Source of the DNA: JACRLW01 sp050181465
Lineage (GTDB): Bacteria; Planctomycetota; UBA1135; UBA2386
NCBI GenBank assembly: GCA_050181465.1
Contig: JBFXDD010000099.1
Span: 1 to 5,477 of the forward strand
Reading direction: 5' to 3'
Length of the DNA stretch: 5,477 bases
The notes beneath the pieces were generated by a model, which had not been told where the DNA came from, made no database searches, and was given only the letters and a program-made list of their open reading frames with translations. A program made the translations under genes and the position numbers. Position 1 is the stretch's first letter; each line of letters starts with the position of its first letter. This document shows positions 1-5,194 of this stretch, piece by piece.

Positions 1-2
1 CT

Positions 3-578
3 GGCCGGATCGTTGAAGCGGGCTGCATGGCTCATGCCCGTCGTCGCTTCGTGGAGGCCGAAGAGGCCGACCCGGAGAACGTGGGGCACGTCATCGCGGT
101 GATGCGCCGACTGTATGCCGTCGAGCGCCAGGCCAAGGAGCAAGCGCTCGATGCAGATGCCAGGCGTGAACTTCGACAGCATCACAGCAAACCACTGCTC
201 GAAGCGATGCGCCCATGGCTCGTTGAGCTGGGCAAGACCGTGCTGCCCAAGAGTCCTCTGGGTAAGGCCATCGGATACATGACCCGGCACTGGGATGCAC
301 TCACCCGCTTCTGCGACGATGGCCGCATCGAGATCGACAACAACCGCGTCGAGCGACAGATGCGCGGCGTAGCGGTCGGGAGGAAGAATTGGCTCTTCGC
401 CGGATCAGCGGCGGGCGGGCAGCGCGCCGCGGTGGCCTACTCGTTGATCGGCACCTGCGGCTTACTTGGTGTCGAGCCGTGGGCGTACTTGAAAGATGTG
501 CTGCAGCGCCTCGCCGAAGGGGGTGACCCGGCAACGCTCACGCCGCGGCTGTGGCGGTCGGCGCGGGCCGAGAGCTGA
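3..578 (+). CDS. tnpC: IS66-family transposase (TnpC), C-terminal part
   Basis: The frame is open to the left edge and encodes the last 191 residues of a DDE transposase, normally a little over 500 aa. The first visible residues, GRIVEAGCMAHARRRFVEA, match the IS66 signature before the helical insertion; the ATG at 27 lies inside this motif and is not the true start. IEIDNNRVERQMR (about 351-365 in nucleotides) carries the glutamate expected to complete the DDE triad, followed by GRKNWLFAGS, both hallmarks of the family. The tail with SLIGTCGLLGVEPWAYLKDVL and LTPRLWR matches the IS66 C-terminal element. It would catalyse cut-and-paste type movement together with TnpA and TnpB, which would lie to the left. 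No frameshift is visible in this part. It is unrelated to the cassette genes and points the opposite way. Confidence 0.93.
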   Translation, partial: GRIVEAGCMAHARRRFVEAEEADPENVGHVIAVMRRLYAVERQAKEQALDADARRELRQHHSKPLLEAMRPWLVELGKTVLPKSPLGKAIGYMTRHWDALTRFCDDGRIEIDNNRVERQMRGVAVGRKNWLFAGSAAGGQRAAVAYSLIGTCGLLGVEPWAYLKDVLQRLAEGGDPATLTPRLWRSARAES

Positions 579-615
579 CCCTGAGTCGGTCATCTCGGGT
601 GCTCAACTGCCGGGG

Positions 616-635
616 TGGGTGTAGCGGGCGGTTAC
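616..635 (+). repeat. Putative right terminal inverted repeat of the IS66 element
   Basis: Read inward from 635 on the minus strand this gives GTAACCGCCCGCTACACCCA. IS66 elements have imperfect terminal repeats of about 20-30 bp that start with GTAA. The left repeat is outside the window, so the pairing cannot be tested here. The position agrees with the break in the minus-strand cassette frame. Confidence 0.6.
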
Positions 636-742
636 TCCTCGACGGCGGAAAGCCCCGTTTGAATAGACGGCTCGGCGATGGCGCGAGCGGCCTCCTTCAG
701 CAAATCTGCTGTTGACCGAAGATCGTCTGCGGGTTTGGCCAT
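632..742 (-). pseudogene. 5' fragment of a cassette gene truncated by the IS66 insertion
   Basis: On the minus strand an ATG at 742 lies 26 nt after the G of the attC core at 762-768, the usual distance for the first gene of a cassette. It opens a frame of 36 codons (MAKPADDLRSTADLLKEAAR, then AIAEPSIQTGLSAVEE). The TAA stop at 634-632 is supplied by the IS66 end, because the element begins GTAAC. The fragment is predicted helical and acidic/alanine-rich; I do not recognise a family. The original gene must have continued to the left beyond the insertion. No strong Shine-Dalgarno sequence is visible before the ATG, so the start is tentative, and the call rests on position and on the frame being broken at the IS boundary. 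Confidence 0.5.
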
Positions 743-761
743 CGAAGGGTCCAGGTCGGAT

Positions 762-823
762 GTCTAACGCTTTGGCGATCACCTGCGGCGCGAAGCGCCG
801 TCAGGTGCATCGCCCTGTTAGAC
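762..823 (-). other. attC: attC recombination site, 62 bp, ending the three-gene cassette
   Basis: The cores are GTCTAAC (762-768) and GTTAGAC (817-823), a perfect inverted pair fitting RYYYAAC/GTTRRRY. On the + strand GGCGAT, CACCTG and CGGCG (774-790) pair with CGCCG (796-800), CAGGTG (802-807) and ATCGCC (809-814) around a 5-nt loop. This leaves T801 and C808 unpaired. Such extrahelical bases set the orientation of an attC, and their placement on this arm of the + strand matches the bottom strand of known sites such as that of aadA1, so the cassette direction is minus. Cleavage by the integrase would fall between G768 and T767. The size is in the usual 57-141 bp range. Confidence 0.93.
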
Positions 824-848
824 GGCGGCTGCCTTGCTTCGTCGCTCC

Positions 849-2132
849 TCACAGGCTGGTCCATCGCCGTCGTAGTACCGCCCCTCGAAGCCGGTCGAGC
901 ATGGCGAGAGCAGCCCTGTTCACGTCCAAGGAGTCCGAGAAGTCACGGTTGGCACCGAGTACGCCATTCGCGCCCAGAGTGTGGAGCAGATACTCGGCCT
1001 CGTTGAGCGTCTGCTCGTGTGCTTGCTTCGCCTCGTCGTAGTCAGCCGCGTTCAGGGCTCGTGCCTGGCCGCGAAGCGTGTGTAGGTAGTGGCGGAAGGC
1101 CGACTGCTCCGATAAACGCACGGAGGAAGGCTGCACACCGCTGAACAACTGGTCGACGTAGCCTCCGTCGAGCTCAGGCGGGGGCTTCATGAGATCGAGC
1201 ACTGCCTGCTCGTGGGCCACGTCGAGGAACGGAATCTTGTACTCCGAAAGCGCCTGCGGGCAGTAATACCACGTCGCTCGGCGGCGAATCTCCTCTTCGT
1301 AGTCCTTGCTGAACTTGTCGGGCGGAAACGACCGCACGTTCATCCACGTCCCGGAACAGATGGCATTCGCTCCGGCGACGTGGGCGACGAGCATCTGATG
1401 GTTGCAGTAGCCGAGGATGACCTGCGCGCCGGCCAGGCGCAGCCCAGCCGTCAAGTCAAGAACATGCGCGAGCCATATGGCATCTTGGACAAGGTACTCG
1501 CCATTCGGATGCTCGCAGACGATGTAGTACCCGTCAGCCTTCCAGCGGGTGACTGCTTCGAGCAAAGCGGTGACCTGCTCGCGGTTGCGGGCTGTGTCAG
1601 CTCCAAGGGCGAGCGTCGCGTACACCTTGGTGGCGCCAGCCATGTCGCGTGCAGTCGTCAAGAACGTCTCATGATGCGCGAGCCAGAGGTCATCAACGGG
1701 ATTGGCGAGCATCCCGGGTAGGATGATCGCTTCAGTGCCCAAGTCCTGGTTGAGCTCGACGATATGCCGAACGAGGGACTCCAACTCGGGACCTTGGAAA
1801 AACGACCCGGAGGCGAAGTCGGCAGGCCAGAAACCGTGAGAACAGAGCCGGTCATGGTCTGCATGCGGAACGTAGAATTGCGGATCAAGGAGGGTCTTGC
1901 CACCTTCGATCTCAGCTACGTCTTTGGCGAGGCTGCGAAGTTGCTTGTCGCTCAGGTCGCGCGGGCTCAGTACGACAGTGCCTCCGCCCCACTCCGTGAG
2001 TAGGTGGCGGCAGTGCTCCATCATCCCGAAGCCGAACTGGAGGTGCAATTCCATCATCGTGCTCCAGCTACGAAGACGTAGACCCATCGGCCAGCGCCGC
2101 ACGAACATGCCGCCGTGAACATACAGCTCCAT
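849..2132 (-). CDS. Unrecognised 427-aa protein, probable TIM-barrel enzyme, third gene of the cassette
   Basis: I do not recognise the family with certainty. Alternating hydrophobic strands and amphipathic helices suggest a (beta/alpha)8 barrel: GTVVLSP (51-57), KTLLDPQFYVP (79-89), TEAIILPG (133-140), KVYATLALG (169-177), GYYIVCEHP (201-209), GAQVILGYCNHQ (235-246) and GANAICSGTWMNVRSF (254-269). The order and the late G-A-x-x-I-x-S-G strand recall tRNA-guanine transglycosylase-like barrels such as DpdA, but the usual zinc cysteine cluster is absent, so that is only a guess. Conserved-looking polar residues in LDPQ, CEHPNGE and CNHQ are candidates for an active site. The last 80 residues are helical. 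The ATG at 2132 is one base after the kinase stop, with GGGAGGGAG 9 nt upstream. An alternative start is the ATG at 2057 or 2054 (MELHLQFGFG), which has its own GGAG. No signal peptide or membrane segment is seen, so it is likely cytosolic. It ends 25 bp before its attC. Confidence 0.85.
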   Translation of the reverse strand: MELYVHGGMFVRRWPMGLRLRSWSTMMELHLQFGFGMMEHCRHLLTEWGGGTVVLSPRDLSDKQLRSLAKDVAEIEGGKTLLDPQFYVPHADHDRLCSHGFWPADFASGSFFQGPELESLVRHIVELNQDLGTEAIILPGMLANPVDDLWLAHHETFLTTARDMAGATKVYATLALGADTARNREQVTALLEAVTRWKADGYYIVCEHPNGEYLVQDAIWLAHVLDLTAGLRLAGAQVILGYCNHQMLVAHVAGANAICSGTWMNVRSFPPDKFSKDYEEEIRRRATWYYCPQALSEYKIPFLDVAHEQAVLDLMKPPPELDGGYVDQLFSGVQPSSVRLSEQSAFRHYLHTLRGQARALNAADYDEAKQAHEQTLNEAEYLLHTLGANGVLGANRDFSDSLDVNRAALAMLDRLRGAVLRRRWTSL

Positions 2133-2133
2133 A

Positions 2134-2991
2134 TCATTGGACTCCCTCCCAGTCGCACAGGTCCTTGATCCACTCGTGCGCCTCCTGCGCGGTCTGGCAC
2201 CGATGGACGAGATTGGGCTGCGCCAGCGTCGCCACTAGGTCTGCAAAGTCTACTGGCAGAGGGCTTCCGAGGCGCGGAAGCTGCTGCGTCGAAGCTCTCC
2301 TGATGACCTCGAAGCGATCTCGCGCGCCATCGACGTGAGGGTTGCGGCCAGTGGCCGCTTCGTAGAGCGTCACGCCGAGCGCGAAGAGGTCGGCGCGAGC
2401 GTCGATGTCGGGCTTGTCGTTCCGGCACTGCTCGGCAGGAGCGTAGCCGATCGTGCCGCATCCTCCAGGTGCCGCGGTGGCGGTTAGGGACTCCAGGTCG
2501 AGGTGCCGCGCAACACCGAAATCGATGAGCCAGAAGTCACCTTGCAGGTCCACGATGATGTTCGCGGGCTTCACGTCGCGGTGAACGATGCTCACGGCTT
2601 CGGCAGCGACCAAGGTCTCGGAGACGTGCAGCGCAAGTCGCAGGAGTTCGCGGTGCGAGAGAGGGCCAGCTTGGATTCGAGCGCTCAGGACCTCGCCACG
2701 GATCCGCTGTTCACGAAACCAGACGATCGTTCCCGTGTTGCCGGTGAGCTGCCCGCGCTCGAAGACGCGCGGCATCCGTGCAGCCCGGACCTTCGTCGCT
2801 GCCTCCAGCTCCCTCTCTGTTCGCGCCGGATCTGTCCCCGGGTGCATCAGCTTGACGACGACCTCGCCGTCAGTCGGGTGCCTCGCGGCGAAGACTTGCT
2901 TTTGACCTCCCGACGCAAGCGCCTGGAGGTCAGTGAGGTCCGGCAACTGGCGTGCGAGCCAGACGGGGTCTACTTGGGAGTAGCTGGACAT
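2134..2991 (-). CDS. Hanks-type serine/threonine protein kinase, catalytic domain only
   Basis: The 285-aa product is almost entirely a protein kinase domain. In order it shows a glycine-loop region (ASGGQKQVFAA, GG at 28-29), the ATP lysine in VVVKL (K47), the catalytic loop HRDVKPANII (D139, K141, N144), the metal-binding DFG (157-159), an activation segment ending GTIGYAPAEQ (179-188), the structural Asp in ADLFALGV (D201) and a late arginine in LVHRCQTAQEA (R264). All catalytic residues are present, so it should be active. The glycine loop is not the canonical GxGxxG. There is no transmembrane segment or PASTA sensor domain, unlike housekeeping PknB-type kinases, so it is cytosolic and probably acts on cassette partners or host proteins. 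I chose the ATG at 2991, with AAGGA 8 nt upstream; a GTG at 2997 is possible. It overlaps the end of the preceding gene by 22 bp and its TGA lies one base before the next ATG, indicating translational coupling. Kinases in mobile defence islands are known, for example Stk2, but homology to those is not claimed. Confidence 0.93.
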   Translation of the reverse strand: MSSYSQVDPVWLARQLPDLTDLQALASGGQKQVFAARHPTDGEVVVKLMHPGTDPARTERELEAATKVRAARMPRVFERGQLTGNTGTIVWFREQRIRGEVLSARIQAGPLSHRELLRLALHVSETLVAAEAVSIVHRDVKPANIIVDLQGDFWLIDFGVARHLDLESLTATAAPGGCGTIGYAPAEQCRNDKPDIDARADLFALGVTLYEAATGRNPHVDGARDRFEVIRRASTQQLPRLGSPLPVDFADLVATLAQPNLVHRCQTAQEAHEWIKDLCDWEGVQ

Positions 2992-3749
2992 CGCCACGAT
3001 CCTTGCTCACTTCGGTCCCTCGAGGCGCGCCATGCCAGGTCATTCACGACCCACGAGGCGTACGAGCGCGGCAGGCGGGCGGTGGACGCGTCCCACTCCC
3101 TAATCCCATCTTGCTCGGGGGAGAGCACCCCAATGCCGAATCGTCGCGCATCTCGCACCTGATTCTCGGAAACCTGAGGCACGAGGACGTAGGACTTCGA
3201 TGCGAACCAGGTGTTCAACCGTGCCTGGTTAAGCACGTCGGTCCACTTTCCGATTTTGGCCTCAATGGCAATGATCTTGGTGGCCGCGAAGGCGCGCTCG
3301 AAGGCACACGGGAACCACGCGCGTCCGGCCGGTCGAACGAGCCCGGCGCCGTGCAGGCGTTCGGTCGAGGATCGCGCAAACCGGGGGCCAAAACAACCCT
3401 CAAGTTCGGAGTGGGCGGCTCTACGACGCTGGAAAAGGTAGTGCATGAGCCGCAAGTCGTCCGGCACAAGCGCCAGGCGCGATTCGCCCCAGTCGGCGGT
3501 GCGGGCGTCGCGCCACACAACGATGACGAGATCGGGGAACCCTGTCTCAAGGCCGGGCTCGCGTAGCACCGTTACCCGACTGTCCGGGGCATGGACGAGG
3601 GGCATGACGGGGATGAAGCGCTCCACGAGTTCCAGTTCGGGCCCCGGCAGAGTCCTTCGAAAGACGACACCCTCCGGCGCCGAGTCCCGGTCAACGATCG
3701 TTGGGGTCACGGTGGAGTTCACGTTGGTTGGTTCCCGCCGTTCAGTCAC
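2970..3749 (-). CDS. PD-(D/E)XK nuclease-like protein with predicted winged-helix insertion
   Basis: With the GTG start at 3749 the protein has 259 residues. Candidate nuclease residues are E64, D73 in GFPDLVIVVW, E163 and K165 in IIAIEAKIGKW, and Q175, followed by a strand (SYVLVP) as in the restriction-endonuclease-like fold; the E-x-K strand preceded by hydrophobics is typical. Between D73 and E163 lies a segment (about 97-146) beginning DDLRLMHYLFQ and ending RLHGAGLVRPAGRAW, which looks like a helix-turn-helix with a wing and may bind DNA. The first 25 residues look disordered. The frame stays open upstream to 3998, but that part lies antisense to the attC and in the neighbouring cassette, so it is not coding. 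The GTG has GAGG 4 nt upstream and lies 28 bp inside the cassette. It is the first gene of the operon. The fold is inferred from motifs; a catalytically dead DNA-binding role is possible. Cleavage of invading or modified DNA is a reasonable but untested role. Confidence 0.8.
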   Translation of the reverse strand: MTERREPTNVNSTVTPTIVDRDSAPEGVVFRRTLPGPELELVERFIPVMPLVHAPDSRVTVLREPGLETGFPDLVIVVWRDARTADWGESRLALVPDDLRLMHYLFQRRRAAHSELEGCFGPRFARSSTERLHGAGLVRPAGRAWFPCAFERAFAATKIIAIEAKIGKWTDVLNQARLNTWFASKSYVLVPQVSENQVRDARRFGIGVLSPEQDGIREWDASTARLPRSYASWVVNDLAWRASRDRSEQGSWRCPATPK

Positions 3750-3770
3750 GCGTCCTCGACTTCTTGGTCC

Positions 3771-3884
3771 GGCTAACGTTTGAGCTGAGGCGCTAGCGCC
3801 GGCATGGCGCTTGGCCCCCGTAGCCGATGATAAGAACCACGGCTTCGCGGGCCAAGTGCCGCCGGCTGCTGCGGCTTGTTGGGC
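3771..3884 (-). other. attC: attC recombination site, 114 bp, ending the zinc-protein cassette
   Basis: The outer cores are GGCTAAC (3771-3777) and GTTGGGC (3878-3884). The second fits GTTRRRY; the first departs from RYYYAAC at its second base, but this base comes from the neighbouring cassette in the array and is variable. On the + strand CTTGGCCC near 3810-3817 pairs with GGGCCAAG (3849-3856), and AGCCG with CGGCT around a 13-nt loop. GGC/GCC and GCCGGC pairs extend the stem outward with bulges. The 86 bp from 3775 are a near copy of the attC at 4216-4341. It closes the 3904-4197 gene cassette; integrase cleavage would fall between 3777 and 3776. Confidence 0.88.
3775..3860 (-). repeat. 86-bp attC repeat, copy 1
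   Basis: This segment matches 4220-4305 with three differences (3818 C/G, 3808 C/A and 3858 G/T). It covers the core-proximal arm, the loop and most of the return arm of the attC hairpin. Similarity stops abruptly at 3860, where the outer part of the other arm differs between the two sites. Shared attC arms of this kind suggest that the two cassettes come from one integron lineage. Confidence 0.95.
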
Positions 3885-4221
3885 GGCCATCCGAACTGGT
3901 TGATCACCCGTCTTCATCATCGGGCCACTCGCACTCGCATCCAAACCAGAGCTGCCCGCCACATACGGGACAGCGCTCCACGTCGCAGCCAGGGACATGG
4001 TACTCGCCCTTGATGGCCGCGCAGTCGTGGCACGGCCGCTCGTTCGCGCCCCAGTCCTCAGCCTCGTCCCCGTAGCGAACCCGAGAAGTCTCGATCCCGT
4101 TCGGTCGGCAAGTCGTCTCGAGTTGCGCTGCGCGAAGCCGCTCTAGCCAATCGGCCAGAACCCGCATCCCTCGAAATTCGATTCGGTCCTGGGTCATCGC
4201 AGCGAGTCCAGGTCCGCCCAA
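3777..4221 (-). mobile_element. Single-gene integron cassette, 445 bp (zinc-binding protein)
   Basis: The cassette is defined by the recombination points in the attC sites at 4216-4341 (upstream) and 3771-3884 (its own). It carries one gene (3904-4197), 24 bp of leader after the core and 19 bp between the stop codon and the attC. Size and organisation are typical of a simple cassette. Confidence 0.88.
3904..4197 (-). CDS. Small Cys/His-rich, probably zinc-binding cassette protein
   Basis: The 97-aa product starts at the ATG at 4197. The frame continues upstream to a TTG at 4221, but that TTG is part of the attC core and an unlikely start. A conserved-looking C-terminal module has C56-H-D-C59, then H67-V-P-G-C71, then C76-P-V-C79 and C87-E-C89, a spacing that suggests one or two bound zinc ions in a ribbon-like fold. 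The N-terminal half has an amphipathic helix (MRVLADWLERLRAAQ). Proteins with the pattern CxxC...YHxPGCDxExCPxCGGQ are, from memory, common as uncharacterised proteins in bacteria; their function is unknown to me. There is no signal peptide or membrane segment. The Shine-Dalgarno sequence is weak, and the ATG at 4167 (residue 11) is an alternative start. It is the only gene in its cassette. The tail is strongly acidic (WPDDEDG). Confidence 0.85.
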   Translation of the reverse strand: MTQDRIEFRGMRVLADWLERLRAAQLETTCRPNGIETSRVRYGDEAEDWGANERPCHDCAAIKGEYHVPGCDVERCPVCGGQLWFGCECEWPDDEDG

Positions 4222-4341
4222 CGTTTGAGCTGAGGCGCTAGCGCCGGCATGGAGCTTGGCCCGCGTAGCCGATGATAAGAACCACGGCTTCGCGGGCCAA
4301 GTTCCATGCCGGTGCGAGTCGGCTCCCGCGAAGGGTTAGAC
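4216..4341 (-). other. attC: attC recombination site, 126 bp, ending the HEPN-protein cassette
   Basis: The cores are GCCCAAC (4216-4222) and GTTAGAC (4335-4341), both fitting the consensus. The + strand folds into a strong hairpin: CCGGCATGGA (4244-4253) with TCCATGCCGG (4303-4312), a G4254-T4302 wobble, CTTGGCCCGCG (4255-4265) with CGCGGGCCAAG (4291-4301), a T/T mismatch, then AGCCG (4267-4271) with CGGCT (4285-4289) around a 13-nt loop. The wobble would be a C/A mismatch on the minus strand, so the + strand folds better, as expected for the recombining bottom strand of a leftward cassette. The stop codon of the HEPN gene lies inside the GTTAGAC core. Confidence 0.94.
4220..4305 (-). repeat. 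86-bp attC repeat, copy 2
   Basis: This segment matches 3775-3860 with three differences. In this copy A4253 pairs with T4303, where copy 1 has C3808 paired with G3858, and G4263 completes a pair that is mismatched in copy 1 (C3818). Confidence 0.95.
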
Positions 4342-5097
4342 CTCAACCCCGTTCTCGCTGTAGAAGCCCATAAGCGCGTAGATGCGCTCAACGTAAACAA
4401 TGAACTGACCCAGATTGGCCAAGACAACTCCCTTGTCCAGATCCGGTATCACTTGCGGGTGACCTACAAGATTCCTTGTGTGGCGATAGAAGTTGAATGC
4501 GCCGTCGAGGAGTTGGTCAACATCTTGGGCGAGCGATAGTTCGTTCGGCTTTGTTTTGGCGGACTTGTACGACCTCTTGAACTCGTCGTACTTGGTGGAA
4601 ACCATCCGGTTGTTGACCCGCGATGCGAAGGCTTCACGGTGCTTCTCTGCTTTGATCTGGGCGCCGTAGTGTTCGATCAATATCAAGATCGCCTTCTCGC
4701 TCGCGGCGCCGAGCATGAACGCTGCGCCCGCCGTGCTGCCCGCCTGGTAGCAGCGTAGCGCCTCCTGGAAGAACCAAAGAACGACTTCGTCGCATGCGGG
4801 CACCTTCTCCCGCAGCGTTTGAGGGAACCTCTCGATCTCGGCGGGTAGGAGGGGGCCTGGAGCCGCACTACCTGCTTCAAGGGCTGCTTTAAGGTCAGTG
4901 AGCCATTTCTTGAGTCCAGATTCTGGTCCATCGACACGCATCTTGCCGCTGTTGTAGACGGCGATACCTGCCCTGTTTGCACCGAGCTTGGCGTTGAACT
5001 TAGTGGCGTGCTGAATCTCTTGCTCACTCTCGAGAACGCCGGATCTCGTCAGCGCCTCGCGAACGCTCGTGCACATCTTCTCGTCGCCGTTCGGCAT
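4336..5097 (-). CDS. HEPN/DUF4145-like cassette protein, possible RNase
   Basis: The 253-aa protein begins at the ATG at 5097, with GGGAGGA 5 nt upstream. The N-terminal part (about 30-60) reads HATKFNAKLGANRAGIAVYN and then SGKMRVDG, a strand-rich segment recalling the TBP-like N-terminal domain of RNase HIII and related nucleic-acid-binding modules; this is a weak resemblance. From about 100 on it is helical, with WFFQEALRCYQAGSTAGAAF and ASEKAILILIEHYG, and ends in YRHTRNLVGHPQ. The R208-N-x3-H213 motif is the HEPN signature, and the layout resembles DUF4145-type HEPN domains. HEPN proteins are often metal-independent RNases in toxin-antitoxin, CRISPR and phage-defence systems, but some are non-catalytic. 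No antitoxin partner is present in the cassette, so either it is not toxic alone or it is held inactive until triggered. No membrane segment or signal peptide is seen. The domain call is moderately sure; the role is inferred. Confidence 0.85.
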   Translation of the reverse strand: MPNGDEKMCTSVREALTRSGVLESEQEIQHATKFNAKLGANRAGIAVYNSGKMRVDGPESGLKKWLTDLKAALEAGSAAPGPLLPAEIERFPQTLREKVPACDEVVLWFFQEALRCYQAGSTAGAAFMLGAASEKAILILIEHYGAQIKAEKHREAFASRVNNRMVSTKYDEFKRSYKSAKTKPNELSLAQDVDQLLDGAFNFYRHTRNLVGHPQVIPDLDKGVVLANLGQFIVYVERIYALMGFYSENGVEV

Positions 5098-5103
5098 GAG
5101 GTC

Positions 5104-5110
5104 CTCCCAA
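5104..5110 (-). promoter_or_regulatory. Ribosome-binding site of the HEPN-protein gene
   Basis: GGGAGGA, read on the minus strand, lies at a suitable distance from the ATG at 5097 and decides this start. It follows the attC core by about 12 bp, so the leader is short, as usual for cassettes. Confidence 0.75.
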
Positions 5111-5122
5111 GTGGACTTTGAG

Positions 5123-5194
5123 GTCTAACGTCTTTGGCGCTCAGCCGCGATCGCCCGCTTGGGGGCGATCGTCGGCTGCTGCGCCTTGTTGGGC
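5123..5194 (-). other. attC: attC recombination site, 72 bp, ending the rightmost cassette
   Basis: The cores are GTCTAAC (5123-5129) and GTTGGGC (5188-5194). On the + strand GGCGC (5136-5140), CAGCCG (5142-5147) and CGATCGCCC (5148-5156) pair with GGGCGATCG (5163-5171), CGGCTG (5173-5178) and GCGCC (5181-5185) around a 6-nt loop. T5172 is extrahelical, on the same arm as T801 of the attC at 762-823, which again gives a leftward cassette. This site belongs to the cassette lying to its right. Confidence 0.93.

Larger units (their letters stand above)
1..635 (+). mobile_element. IS66-family insertion sequence, right-hand part
   Basis: This is the 3' portion of an IS66-type element that continues past the left edge. 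It holds the C-terminal part of the transposase and about 57 bp of non-coding DNA after its stop codon. The right end is placed at 635 because the sequence ending there (GGGCGGTTAC) reads GTAACCGCCC inward, like the GTAA-starting ends known for IS66 elements, and because a cassette reading frame on the minus strand is broken exactly there. IS66 elements usually duplicate 8 bp of target, which would be TCCTCGAC at 636-643; the other copy is outside the window. The family assignment is firm; the exact end is inferred from one terminus only. Confidence 0.8.
768..3776 (-). mobile_element. Three-gene integron cassette (nuclease-like, kinase, TIM-barrel-like)
   Basis: The cassette runs from the recombination point in the attC at 3771-3884 to the one in the attC at 762-823, 3009 bp in all. 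Most known cassettes carry one gene in about 0.5-1 kb, so this is a long polycistronic one. The three genes overlap or abut (22 bp overlap, then 1 bp gap), leaving no room for a lost attC between them, and there is no attC-like sequence inside. They therefore move and are probably expressed as a unit. No clear promoter is visible in the 27 bp ahead of the first gene; transcription may come from the integron promoter to the right or from an upstream cassette. Confidence 0.85.
4222..5128 (-). mobile_element. Single-gene integron cassette, 907 bp (HEPN-motif protein)
   Basis: The cassette runs between the recombination points of the attC at 5123-5194 and its own attC at 4216-4341. It holds one gene (4336-5097), whose TAA lies inside the attC core, and 31 bp of leader with a good ribosome-binding site. 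The gene is visibly less GC-rich than the three-gene cassette, as expected when cassettes come from different hosts. Confidence 0.9.

Noticed and set aside
779..810. Rho-independent terminator after the operon
   Set aside because: The GC-rich hairpin has no U-tract on the minus strand and is fully explained as the attC stem, although attC stems may slow transcription.
1212..1721. Plus-strand open frame of 169 codons
   Set aside because: It is the antisense shadow of the barrel-like gene and shows no family features.
2503..3162. Long plus-strand open frame of 219 codons
   Set aside because: It lies antisense to the kinase, whose catalytic motifs are all intact; its translation has no recognisable pattern and is a high-GC shadow.
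2952..3566. Plus-strand open frame of 204 codons
   Set aside because: It is opposite the nuclease-like gene, has no ribosome-binding site and a low-complexity translation; it is explained by GC-rich codon structure.
3750..3998. N-terminal extension of the nuclease-like gene to an upstream start at 3998
   Set aside because: This part runs through the attC at 3771-3884 and into the neighbouring cassette. The GTG at 3749 with GAGG upstream lies just inside the cassette and fits far better.
4191..4214. GACCTGGAC shared by the leaders of the zinc-protein gene and the truncated gene at 742
   Set aside because: The match is only about nine bases in GC-rich DNA and is not present in the other cassette leaders; it is probably chance.
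4198..4221. TTG at 4221 as start of the zinc-binding protein
   Set aside because: The TTG is part of the attC core GTTGGGC and would change with every cassette exchange; the ATG at 4197 is the natural start.
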